A program made the translations under genes and the position numbers. A model generated the notes under the pieces. The model saw nothing but the letters and a program-made list of their open reading frames with translations, did not search any database and had not been told where the DNA came from. Of a DNA stretch of 9,864 nucleotides, positions 1 to 6,109 are shown one piece after another; position 1 is the first letter of the stretch; the number at the start of each line of letters is the position of its first letter. The DNA comes from Methanobacteriota archaeon. Lineage in GTDB: Archaea; Thermoplasmatota; Poseidoniia; Poseidoniales; Thalassarchaeaceae. Where the stretch lies: contig PAUH01000006.1 of NCBI GenBank assembly GCA_002712645.1, forward strand, positions 22,404-32,267. The letters run 5' to 3'.

Positions 1-1788
1 CAGGACGGAGTCAACTCCATCCCTCCATCAGACATTTGCTTGGATGGCTTGTATGAAAGTCACGTATTGCCGACTAAGAAGATGTCCGGATGGTTCGATT
101 CAGGTGGCGATTCCGATGCATGGCTACTCGTCAGCAATGGAGTTGCATTGGTAGATTCAATACTCTCGGAAGCACCTTTTCTAGTTGAAATATGGAAAGA
201 AAAGACAGACGGCAGTAGAGAAATGATCAGTAGGAGCCCATCCGTCTCAATTGAAGGGCTTCACACGCATTCTGGAATCGTGGTCAGCGCCTCTAGTGAT
301 GAAGAAGCGTGGATGGTTTTGTCAGCAACAGAGCAAGATAGACGCAATTCTGTTTATGCTGTCGAGTTGATAACTTCCGACAAGGACGGAGAAGGGAACT
401 CCCCACATGCAGATCAGAGAATGACTACGAGTTCTTTCTCATCCTACGCCAGGGGACTTTTCCATTTCCCAGGAGACTTTGATTCATTCATCGTGCCGGC
501 AGCAGGAGGTGTGGAATTCGAAATCTCCTCGCTTGCAGGTAATGGAGAGGATGAGTCGATTGAAATTTATGAGCATCTGCTGGATGGCAGTATCTCGGAA
601 AAGATAGGTCATTTGTCGGGTGTGACTTCTCATGATTCGATTTCTCTAGAAATTCGTGTCGGATCGACTGTTGAAGGCGAATGGGGAATTCAAGTCATGC
701 TTGAATCGGAATCTTCCGATTTCTCTGGCTCAGTCGGCGCGGATAAAAGTTCATTCATAGGAGATGCTCCAAATCGTCTTCCAAATAACTCCGAAGAGTC
801 ATCCCTATGGCCGATGTGGACTGTTATCTCAGATCAAGGAGATTACTCATCATCCATGCTTCGCCTGCAAGGAGATGTATCGGACTTGGATCCAATCGAC
901 ATATACCTGGTATCTATTGAGTCGGATAATGGAACTATAATAAGAAGTGATCCCGAGATGGGAGGAGCGAATATTCAGATTCAGGAATTACGGGGCGAGG
1001 CTGATTACTCGATCATGAATTCAACAAATGGCTCTCAGATGCTTCTTCCGACGGGCATGCATGCCATCAGAGTCGAACAGGGCTCGGGCCAAGAAGGGGC
1101 TTATTCATTCATAATCTCCGTAAATAGCCCTCCAGAAGAAGACCTCGGAGCCTATGTTGATCTTTCTTCAGAGGCTAGACCATACTACATCTTTGCAGGT
1201 GTATTCCTACTTACGCCTGCTTTTCTGGTGATACTGATGATGAGGAAGGAAATAGTATCGAAGATATTTGGCGGGAATGAAAGAAATACGATAAATCAAG
1301 AAAAGATAGATTCGATAAGAAGCAAGCTGGAAATGGGTTTCTCCGATAGCGAACTAGAGGCGGCTCTGGAATCTGTAGAAGGGTCTGGTTTAATCTCTGC
1401 ACGTGCAGGTTTCATTGTTGAGAAGGGTCTTGTGAACCGAGAAGTTGCAAATCTTTCTACCTCTACCCCGCTGGGCGATATTGGTCTCTGGATTGATGAT
1501 GGTGAGAAGGGCATCATTAGTTTCGGGATGGCCTCAAACGCTGTTTGGAAAATGGCTTGTCTAAGACTTTCATTCCCACATGGTCCCCGATCTGAAATTT
1601 ATGAGGTAGATGGCGAATGGAAGTTCCACGGCGATGAGATTCTAATCGGAGACTTACGAGCAGGCGAGTGCGTGATGATTTCGATTCGAGTCGCGCCCGC
1701 TCCAGAAATAGTCGAAGTGGAAGTTACCGGCCGTGTGAAAGGCGAACCCGTAGCAATTGTTCCGCGGAAAGCCCTCAGATGGGAGTGA
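1..1788 (+). CDS. Single-pass surface protein with PPC-like beta-sandwich domains, 5' end missing
   Basis: The frame is open from the first base of the window. The first possible start inside it is a TTG at 40 with no clear ribosome binding site, so the true N-terminus very probably lies upstream. Three Ser/Gly/Asp-rich beta domains follow, at about 85-390, 435-720 and 830-1130. The middle one carries the pre-peptidase C-terminal (PPC)-like signature GLFHFPGDFDSFIV. A hydrophobic helix at 1183-1242 (YYIFAGVFLLTPAFLVILMM) is followed by Arg/Lys, which predicts an outside N-terminus and an inside C-terminus. About 180 residues remain after it: a charged helical stretch (1285-1440), then a beta-rich segment I do not recognise. 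Sequons such as NGT, NST and NGS in the outer part fit a glycosylated archaeal surface protein. PPC-like domains usually mediate adhesion or assist secreted enzymes; any enzyme domain would lie upstream of the window. The gene converges on dnaJ with a 10-nt gap. The gene is certain, the exact role unknown. Confidence 0.85.
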   Translation, partial: QDGVNSIPPSDICLDGLYESHVLPTKKMSGWFDSGGDSDAWLLVSNGVALVDSILSEAPFLVEIWKEKTDGSREMISRSPSVSIEGLHTHSGIVVSASSDEEAWMVLSATEQDRRNSVYAVELITSDKDGEGNSPHADQRMTTSSFSSYARGLFHFPGDFDSFIVPAAGGVEFEISSLAGNGEDESIEIYEHLLDGSISEKIGHLSGVTSHDSISLEIRVGSTVEGEWGIQVMLESESSDFSGSVGADKSSFIGDAPNRLPNNSEESSLWPMWTVISDQGDYSSSMLRLQGDVSDLDPIDIYLVSIESDNGTIIRSDPEMGGANIQIQELRGEADYSIMNSTNGSQMLLPTGMHAIRVEQGSGQEGAYSFIISVNSPPEEDLGAYVDLSSEARPYYIFAGVFLLTPAFLVILMMRKEIVSKIFGGNERNTINQEKIDSIRSKLEMGFSDSELEAALESVEGSGLISARAGFIVEKGLVNREVANLSTSTPLGDIGLWIDDGEKGIISFGMASNAVWKMACLRLSFPHGPRSEIYEVDGEWKFHGDEILIGDLRAGECVMISIRVAPAPEIVEVEVTGRVKGEPVAIVPRKALRWE

Positions 1789-1798
1789 CCCTGTCCGT

Positions 1799-2935
1799 CT
1801 ACTTTCTTCTCCGTTCAGCCTCATCCCTAGCTGATTCCTCTGGAGTCGCGCCATCGTCTATGTGGCTCCTCAAATCTTCCAGCGCCTTCTTTGTAGCTCG
1901 AGAAAGACGAGGTGGCGACTTGAGCCTCAGAACTATTGTGACGTCTCCTCGTTGTCCTCTTCGCCTTGAATTTGGAAAACCCCGCCCCTTGACAGTAATT
2001 GTCTCGCCGGGCATGGATCCACTTGGAATTTTTATTTTGAGGGGCTTATCGTCTACGTGGTCTATCTCCAATTCACAGCCTAAGACGATGTCCGAATAAT
2101 TGACTGGAAGAGCCATCAGAAGATCTGCACCGTCGCGCTCGAACCAAGGATGTTCGTCGTGGTTTACTTCGATGTATAGATGGCCGGCGGCGCCTCTAGA
2201 GTCTCTGGAGGCTTCCCCGTACCCGCTCATACGGAGCCTTGTGCCAGAATCTATTCCTGCCGGCACCGTGAAGCGAACTTTCCGGTTTTTATTGAGGCGT
2301 CCCTCGCCATGACATTTCTCGCAGGGATTTGTTATGGTCTTGCCTTCACCATTGCAAGCAGGGCAGTCAGAGACGACCTGCTGAGTGAATGGGCCTACAC
2401 GTTGCATTCTCCTCAGACGTCCGTGTCCCTCGCATGTTGAGCATTCCCTAACATCGGCTGGACTGGATGCGCCGGTGCCCGAACAATCCTCGCAAGAAGA
2501 CATGACTTCGATTTCTATCTCCGCTTCGGTACCGGTGAATGCATCTTGGAACGATATCTGATGGCGATACAGGAGATCAGAGCCCCTCTGATTTCTACGA
2601 GTCTGGCGACCTCCGAATAATGTGCTGAAGATACTATCAAAGCCCCCACCGAACAAATCGTCTATGTTGATGTCTACCCCCTGGAATCCACCCGGCCCAA
2701 ATGGGCTGCCTCCTGGCCGATTATGCCCAAAACGGTCGTACTTCCTACGTTCATCCGGATTCGAGAGGATGGCATACGCCTCTTGGACTTCCTTGAACAT
2801 GGCTTCTGACTGCTCGTCGTCAGGATTCTTGTCAGGGTGATATTTCCTCGCGAGAGACCTGAAAGCCTTCTTGATTTCATCCTCGCTGGCGCCTTTGTCG
2901 AGGCCTAGGACGTCGTAGTAGTCCCTCTTCGCCAT
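1799..2935 (-). CDS. dnaJ: Chaperone protein DnaJ (Hsp40, type I)
   Basis: This is a 378-residue cytosolic co-chaperone that delivers unfolded proteins to DnaK (Hsp70) and stimulates its ATPase. All type I parts are present in order. The J domain spans residues 1-70, with the HPD motif at 33-35. A Gly/Phe-rich linker covers about 74-110. The zinc-binding region has four complete CxxCxGxG repeats, with Cys pairs at 148/151, 165/168, 191/194 and 205/208. The C-terminal substrate-binding domains cover about 215-345, followed by a charged tail ending in RRRK. The length matches the usual 370-390 residues, and the start [12 protein letters not shown] matches canonical DnaJ N-termini. The region just upstream of the start has only a weak GGGA-type ribosome site. 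A gene for a zinc-ribbon membrane protein ends 53 nt upstream on the same strand, so the two may share a transcript. Neither dnaK nor grpE lies in the window. A full-length bacterial-type DnaJ in an archaeon would fit the known ancient transfer of the Hsp70 system. Confidence 0.97.
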   Translation of the reverse strand: MAKRDYYDVLGLDKGASEDEIKKAFRSLARKYHPDKNPDDEQSEAMFKEVQEAYAILSNPDERRKYDRFGHNRPGGSPFGPGGFQGVDINIDDLFGGGFDSIFSTLFGGRQTRRNQRGSDLLYRHQISFQDAFTGTEAEIEIEVMSSCEDCSGTGASSPADVRECSTCEGHGRLRRMQRVGPFTQQVVSDCPACNGEGKTITNPCEKCHGEGRLNKNRKVRFTVPAGIDSGTRLRMSGYGEASRDSRGAAGHLYIEVNHDEHPWFERDGADLLMALPVNYSDIVLGCELEIDHVDDKPLKIKIPSGSMPGETITVKGRGFPNSRRRGQRGDVTIVLRLKSPPRLSRATKKALEDLRSHIDDGATPEESARDEAERRRK

Positions 2936-2988
2936 GCAGCATTCCCAGCGATGCCTCGCGGGAGGGCTCTTTCAATCCGACGCAGGCG

Positions 2989-3657
2989 TTACAGCAAAGA
3001 TCCGCAAGTAGTGCAGTAAGAAGTACCGTAGGGTGATATGGACCCGCATGATTTGCACGAAATGGTAGTCGCCGCACTATTTCCGGATTGTTTTGACCTT
3101 ATTTTCTCAAGTCGTTTCCTGGCTACTCTCTCGGCCCTTCTATCGAGCCATGCAGAGATTCCTCTCGATTTTCGTTGAATTGTGGGTTTCTTCTCGGATT
3201 CCGATGAATTTTGTTCGACTCCGGTGTCTGCTGATACCTCTACTCCAGATACGCGTATGTCCCCGGGCTCTTCATTGCCGATATCTAGCTCTCGTGACTC
3301 CGCATTAATACTGGCAACCCCGCCTGACATTTGGATCGTTTTCTTCTTGCTGTTTCGACGTTCCAGACGGGCCAGAGCCTCATCTGCACGAGACCAAAGG
3401 CCGCCGTCTTCAAGCTCATATGTCCGACTTAATCGATCTATAGCACCTGACCTTAGGAATTCATGATCCTTATTTTTAGTACTTCTACCTGCGAGAATTA
3501 GGCCGATTAAGATAGCAAACGCATGGATTCCGATAAGTGTGTTTCTGTCAGAAACCAATATTGAATCAACGACTGGGAGGGACATTCTGACGACGAGAAG
3601 GACGATGGTTGGAGTGAGAAGAAGTCCGAACATGATCGGGAAGGACCGTCCAGCCAT
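2989..3657 (-). CDS. Membrane protein with two N-terminal helices and C-terminal zinc ribbon
   Basis: This 222-residue protein is not a named family that I recognise. Two hydrophobic segments at residues about 6-23 and 40-57 are separated by a short loop. A helical charged region (60-106) follows, then a low-complexity acidic Ser/Glu stretch (about 115-157), then a strongly basic helix (about 168-190). The C-terminus is a compact zinc ribbon with Cys201, Cys204, Cys215 and Cys218 (CKSCG...CTTCG). The layout suggests a membrane anchor with a long cytoplasmic arm presenting the zinc ribbon. The ATG at 3657 was chosen because an upstream ATG at 3774 would add 39 polar, His/Cys-containing residues and would overlap the divergent UPF0201 gene. 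No strong ribosome binding site precedes 3657, so a leaderless transcript is possible. dnaJ follows 53 nt downstream on the same strand. Recruitment of chaperone or nucleic-acid machinery to the membrane is only a guess. Confidence 0.8.
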   Translation of the reverse strand: MAGRSFPIMFGLLLTPTIVLLVVRMSLPVVDSILVSDRNTLIGIHAFAILIGLILAGRSTKNKDHEFLRSGAIDRLSRTYELEDGGLWSRADEALARLERRNSKKKTIQMSGGVASINAESRELDIGNEEPGDIRVSGVEVSADTGVEQNSSESEKKPTIQRKSRGISAWLDRRAERVARKRLEKIRSKQSGNSAATTISCKSCGSISPYGTSYCTTCGSLL

Positions 3658-3678
3658 AGTAGTCGGCCTACAACTTTC

Positions 3679-3690
3679 GACATGAATGTC
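3679..3690. repeat. Short inverted repeat GACAT-GA-ATGTC
   Basis: The 12-bp sequence GACATGAATGTC is a perfect 5-bp inverted repeat with a 2-nt centre, located 22-33 nt upstream of the minus-strand zinc-ribbon gene start. Position and symmetry would suit a small operator. A repeat this short arises often by chance, so the regulatory reading is tentative. Confidence 0.25.
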
Positions 3691-3728
3691 ACCTGTCCTC
3701 GCATAGGTGTGATGTATGACTAGCACAT

Positions 3729-3733
3729 GGGAG
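3729..3733 (+). promoter_or_regulatory. Ribosome binding site deciding the UPF0201 start
   Basis: GGGAG lies 5 nt before the ATG at 3739 and is followed by TGA, resembling the archaeal GGAGGTGA consensus with one base missing. It favours the start at 3739 over the in-frame ATG at 3727, which the site itself overlaps. Confidence 0.6.
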
Positions 3734-3738
3734 TGACA

Positions 3739-4227
3739 ATGGAAATTGTTGTCGCGACCACCTTGTTGAATCATGAGCGTCCTGATTTGGTTCTTGATGC
3801 AGTTCGAAGGATGTTCCCGGACTGGTCTCCGGAGAATATGCCGGAGAGGGGGGCCTTTCCCACCAATTCCGCCTCAATGAGGCTTGTTTCGAATGTCGAG
3901 AGCTTGGATGCTATGATAGAAGAGGCCCGGAATCACAGAATCTTGGACACCGCCCTCGATGCGATGACCTTGAAATCTGATGGTGAAATATCGACATTCT
4001 CACTCTCCAGACAGGCTGCATCGGCAGGCAAATGCTCCTTCGTAGTCGATGAGATCCCTCTTGGGGGGACAATTGACATCACCATAAAGGAAAATGATCT
4101 CGATGACTATCTTACGAATCTGACAGACCACCCGGGTAGAGACAGTATCCCGAGGCGGCCTGGTGACGACCTTGCGATGAACGAGGACGGAAGTTCGACG
4201 GAGTGGATAGATACTCGGAGATTATGA
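3739..4227 (+). CDS. UPF0201 (DUF54/COG1931) family protein, probable RNA-binding
   Basis: This is a 162-residue protein of an archaeal family whose structures resemble ribosomal protein L5 and which is annotated as probable RNA-binding; its exact role is not settled. Family features visible here are the N-terminal strand and helix ending in the AVRRMFPDW block (residues 21-29). The helix with NHRILDTA (65-72) follows, then the FSLSRQAASAGKCSF block (87-101), which matches the family's F-x-L-N-K-Q-A-A-x-x-G pattern. A PLGGTIDITI strand (107-116) precedes an acidic helix. Residues from about 131 onward form a polar tail with no family counterpart that I recall. The start at 3739 is supported by GGGAG 5 nt upstream and by agreement with the usual family N-terminus. 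Its stop codon abuts that of the convergent Pcp-Nudix gene with no spacer. It is divergent from the zinc-ribbon gene. Confidence 0.85.
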   Translation: MEIVVATTLLNHERPDLVLDAVRRMFPDWSPENMPERGAFPTNSASMRLVSNVESLDAMIEEARNHRILDTALDAMTLKSDGEISTFSLSRQAASAGKCSFVVDEIPLGGTIDITIKENDLDDYLTNLTDHPGRDSIPRRPGDDLAMNEDGSSTEWIDTRRL

Positions 4228-5235
4228 TCAGGGGAGGCCATTTGCCATCCAGGCTTCGATAATTGGGGTATCGGCAGGGAGCCACTTTACCTCATTGAGG
4301 CCCTCTCTATCTAGCCAAGCAGATTCATCGTGTTCGATAAGGGTGATTGAGTCAGGGTCTATCACGCCGCAATCAATTATTCTCAGATCTACAGTACGAT
4401 CCTCGTATCTGTAGAGTTCTCTGGCTACCTCTTCTCCGGGCGTTATGTGGATTCCGAGTTCTTCGTTAACTTCTCTAGATACGGCATCCATGAGAGTCTC
4501 TCCTTTCGACACTTTCCCGCCGGGAAATTCCCACCATCCAGACCATTGGTCTTCAGGGGGTCTCCTACAAGATAGTATTCGTCCCGATGAATCTCGTAAA
4601 AGCGCCCCTACCACCAACATAGAGGGAGGGGCAGATATTGCTTCTGCGATATCTGAAACGGCCTTGATCTGGCGATCAAGGGGCAACAGGTCAGTTGGAG
4701 GAAGGTGTATGAAAAGAACTGGAAGAGGTCTTCTCTCCACACGCATATCCGATTCCAATACGGAATTCAATGACCTGAAGTAGGTCTCATTGCAGATATA
4801 TCCGCCACATTCAGAACTCAGGACTAGGTCTTCCGACTCCTCGATACATTCGTCGATGACATGTCTACTCAAAGTCGTAGCAATATTGTCTGGGGCTCCG
4901 TGAACTATTTTTTCCATACTCAAAATTCGGCCCGAATTATCGATTCTACCAATGTCATATTTGTTCTTGGCCACGATCTCTATACAGACCCTCTTCCTGT
5001 CCATCGCTATACCAAGATGAAGAACTCCTGAATATTCTCCTAGCTTGATTGCTCGTGAAGAAATCTTTGACCCCTCCTCGTCAACGGAAAGAAGTTTGCA
5101 TATGGCCTCCTCAGCTCCCATTTCTTTGGCTATTGCTCTTGCAATATCCCACGAATGATTGGCATCCATGCCATCGAATGGCTCGAACCCGGTTACTAAT
5201 ATCGGTCGCTTCCGACTAGAGGGTGGAATCTGCAT
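4228..5235 (-). CDS. Fusion of pyroglutamyl peptidase I (Pcp) and MutT/NudG-like Nudix hydrolase
   Basis: This 335-residue cytosolic protein joins two complete enzyme domains. Residues about 10-201 are a pyrrolidone-carboxylate peptidase (family C15), which removes N-terminal pyroglutamate from peptides. TGFEPFDG (15-22) is the substrate-pocket motif. The catalytic triad is intact: Glu86 in CIEIVAKN, Cys148 in GGYICNETYF, and His177 in LFIHLPP. The domain ends with its usual terminal helix (186-200). Residues about 204-335 are a Nudix hydrolase, which cleaves nucleoside diphosphate-linked substrates. WWEFPGGK (234-241) leads into a complete Nudix box from Gly240 to Ile262 (GX5EX7REVNEELGI). 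The C-terminal PADTPIIEAWM resembles E. coli NudG and MutT, so a (d)NTP or oxidised-nucleotide substrate is likely but not proven. The start is supported by GGGAGG 6 nt upstream. No frameshift or internal start separates the domains, so the fusion appears real in the sequence as given. Its stop abuts that of the UPF0201 gene. Confidence 0.93.
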   Translation of the reverse strand: MQIPPSSRKRPILVTGFEPFDGMDANHSWDIARAIAKEMGAEEAICKLLSVDEEGSKISSRAIKLGEYSGVLHLGIAMDRKRVCIEIVAKNKYDIGRIDNSGRILSMEKIVHGAPDNIATTLSRHVIDECIEESEDLVLSSECGGYICNETYFRSLNSVLESDMRVERRPLPVLFIHLPPTDLLPLDRQIKAVSDIAEAISAPPSMLVVGALLRDSSGRILSCRRPPEDQWSGWWEFPGGKVSKGETLMDAVSREVNEELGIHITPGEEVARELYRYEDRTVDLRIIDCGVIDPDSITLIEHDESAWLDREGLNEVKWLPADTPIIEAWMANGLP

Positions 5236-5241
5236 GTCTGG

Positions 5242-5247
5242 CCTCCC
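5242..5247 (-). promoter_or_regulatory. Strong ribosome binding site of the Pcp-Nudix gene
   Basis: On the minus strand GGGAGG lies 6 nt before the ATG at 5235. It is one of the better Shine-Dalgarno matches in the window, and it fixes the Pcp-Nudix start and argues for a leadered transcript. Confidence 0.7.
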
Positions 5248-5259
5248 GAGGTTGCATCA

Positions 5260-5268
5260 CATATTTGT
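5260..5268. promoter_or_regulatory. TATA-like element at the midpoint of a divergent pair
   Basis: CATATTTGT is the only AT-rich run in this short divergent region. Its centre (5264) is about 28 nt from the minus-strand ATG (5235) and about 27 nt from the plus-strand ATG (5291). That is close to the usual distance from an archaeal TATA box to the transcription start. It could serve one or both directions. Assignment is by position and composition only. Confidence 0.35.
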
Positions 5269-5290
5269 CGCGTCGCTAAGCTCGCATGTC

Positions 5291-5623
5291 ATGGCATCCG
5301 GCGAGCTTGCAGTCACATTGGACCCGGAAGGGCCTGGAAGAGCGACTCCTTTGGGGGTCATAAAGGCAATCTGGAACGAGTTGAGCGGGGGTATCGGCCC
5401 ATGGGGCGCATTCCGGCCCGTGTTCTCCACACTGCTTGCCATGATACCATTCCTCTATCTCGGACAGCATTTCAACAGGCAGCACAAGAAGGGCGCCTGG
5501 TGGTTCATACTCCAACTACCGCTCATACTCACAATTGTCCTTTGGCCTCTAATCTACATCTGGTCCATCATTGACTCCTGGTGGGTATCGAATGGCATAG
5601 TATCCAAAGGGTCGGCCCGATAG
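5291..5623 (+). CDS. Small membrane protein of unknown function
   Basis: This is a 110-residue protein from the ATG at 5291, or 129 residues if the in-frame ATG at 5234 is used. I do not recognise a family. A soluble N-terminal part with LDPEGPGRATPLG leads to a hydrophobic segment beginning FRPVFSTLLAMIPFLYLG. A basic loop (NRQHKKG) follows, then a long Trp- and Leu-rich segment of about 26 residues that includes LILTIVLWPLIYIW. The basic loop between the segments suggests both termini face outward and the loop faces the cytoplasm. The start is uncertain. The ATG at 5291 has no ribosome site but sits about 27 nt from a TATA-like element, as a leaderless start would. The ATG at 5234 has GAGGGTG 8 nt upstream but would overlap the opposite gene's start codon. 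It converges on the helical-protein gene with a 1-nt gap. Confidence 0.65.
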   Translation: MASGELAVTLDPEGPGRATPLGVIKAIWNELSGGIGPWGAFRPVFSTLLAMIPFLYLGQHFNRQHKKGAWWFILQLPLILTIVLWPLIYIWSIIDSWWVSNGIVSKGSAR

Positions 5624-5624
5624 C

Positions 5625-6095
5625 CTAGAATGTCTCCGGGAGCTCGATTGGGCTGAATAGATGGCCCGGGCTTCGAGACGTAGAGAGTTGGGTCCTGACC
5701 AATCTCTCCCAGTCCCTGAGGAGTGCGAGCACGGATGCAAATGGAGCTTCTACGGAGTTGATCGCCGTACGCATCAGCGTATCGAGAATATCCATTCTAT
5801 CTTCATCGAGTGAGCCCAGCAGACGATCTAATGGGAATGAGTCGATTAACGGAGCCTGCATATCATCTTCCAGAGACATTGGTTTCAGCAGGTGCTCTGG
5901 CAGTTCTTCATTGGCTGATTCGGCTATATTCTTGAGTTCGAGGCTGATGATCCTGATGTACTTCGAAAGCACCAGTGCAACCTCGACTACGGGCATGCCG
6001 TATTGTTTGACGAATGACACCATATTCTCATGGATGAAAAGTATCCTTTCCCCGACGGGTTGATCGGTCCCCGGAATTCGAATATTCTCGTCCAT
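5625..6095 (-). CDS. Hypothetical helical protein downstream of the giant surface protein
   Basis: This 156-residue protein matches no family I recognise. It is acidic and rich in Leu, Ile and Glu, and looks almost entirely alpha-helical. An N-terminal tail (DENIRIPGTDQPVGE) is followed by a long helix containing VVEVALVLSKYIRIISLEL, which reads as amphipathic rather than clearly transmembrane. Further helices follow around ESANEELPEHLL and DRMDILDTLMRTAI. The C-terminus is Ser/Pro-rich. No Cys, signal peptide or catalytic motif is visible. The ATG at 6095 is preferred because GAGG lies 8 nt upstream. An in-frame GTG at 6113 overlaps the upstream TGA by 4 nt (GTGA) but lacks its own ribosome site. 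Either way the gene is very likely cotranscribed and translationally coupled with the giant repeat protein upstream, though it need not act with it. Confidence 0.75.
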   Translation of the reverse strand: MDENIRIPGTDQPVGERILFIHENMVSFVKQYGMPVVEVALVLSKYIRIISLELKNIAESANEELPEHLLKPMSLEDDMQAPLIDSFPLDRLLGSLDEDRMDILDTLMRTAINSVEAPFASVLALLRDWERLVRTQLSTSRSPGHLFSPIELPETF

Positions 6096-6103
6096 ACCGT
6101 CTT

Positions 6104-6107
6104 CCTC
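6104..6107 (-). promoter_or_regulatory. Ribosome binding site GAGG before the helical-protein gene
   Basis: GAGG on the minus strand lies 8 nt before the ATG at 6095 and 2 nt beyond the giant gene's stop codon (6110-6112). It supports the 6095 start over the overlapping GTG at 6113. Confidence 0.5.
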
Positions 6108-6109
6108 GT

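Larger units (their letters stand above)
3658..3738. promoter_or_regulatory. Divergent intergenic region between the zinc-ribbon and UPF0201 genes
   Basis: These 81 nt separate two divergently oriented start codons, so promoters for both directions must lie in or near them. I see no canonical archaeal TATA box. The closest plus-strand candidate is the weak GATGTATGAC at about 3711-3720, roughly 25 nt before the UPF0201 start. The region also contains a short perfect inverted repeat (3679-3690) and a looser CACCT/AGGTG pair (3690-3694 with 3705-3709). Confidence 0.45.

Noticed and set aside
1668..2099. Plus-strand open frame overlapping the end of the PPC gene and dnaJ
   Set aside because: The translation is low-complexity Arg/Ser with no family features, and it lies antisense to the fully conserved C-terminus of DnaJ.
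3658..3774. Upstream start at 3774 for the zinc-ribbon protein
   Set aside because: The extra 39 residues are polar and His/Cys-rich without family character, and would run through the divergent promoter region and into the UPF0201 gene. The ATG at 3657 begins just before the first membrane helix.
4445..4783. Plus-strand 112-codon open frame antisense to the Pcp-Nudix gene
   Set aside because: The opposite strand encodes intact catalytic motifs of two enzymes, and this frame shows no recognisable features.
5159..5290. Upstream starts for the small membrane protein at 5159 and 5234
   Set aside because: The 5159 start lies deep inside the Pcp coding region with no ribosome site. The 5234 start has a possible site but would overlap the opposite start codon. 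It is kept as an alternative rather than the main call.
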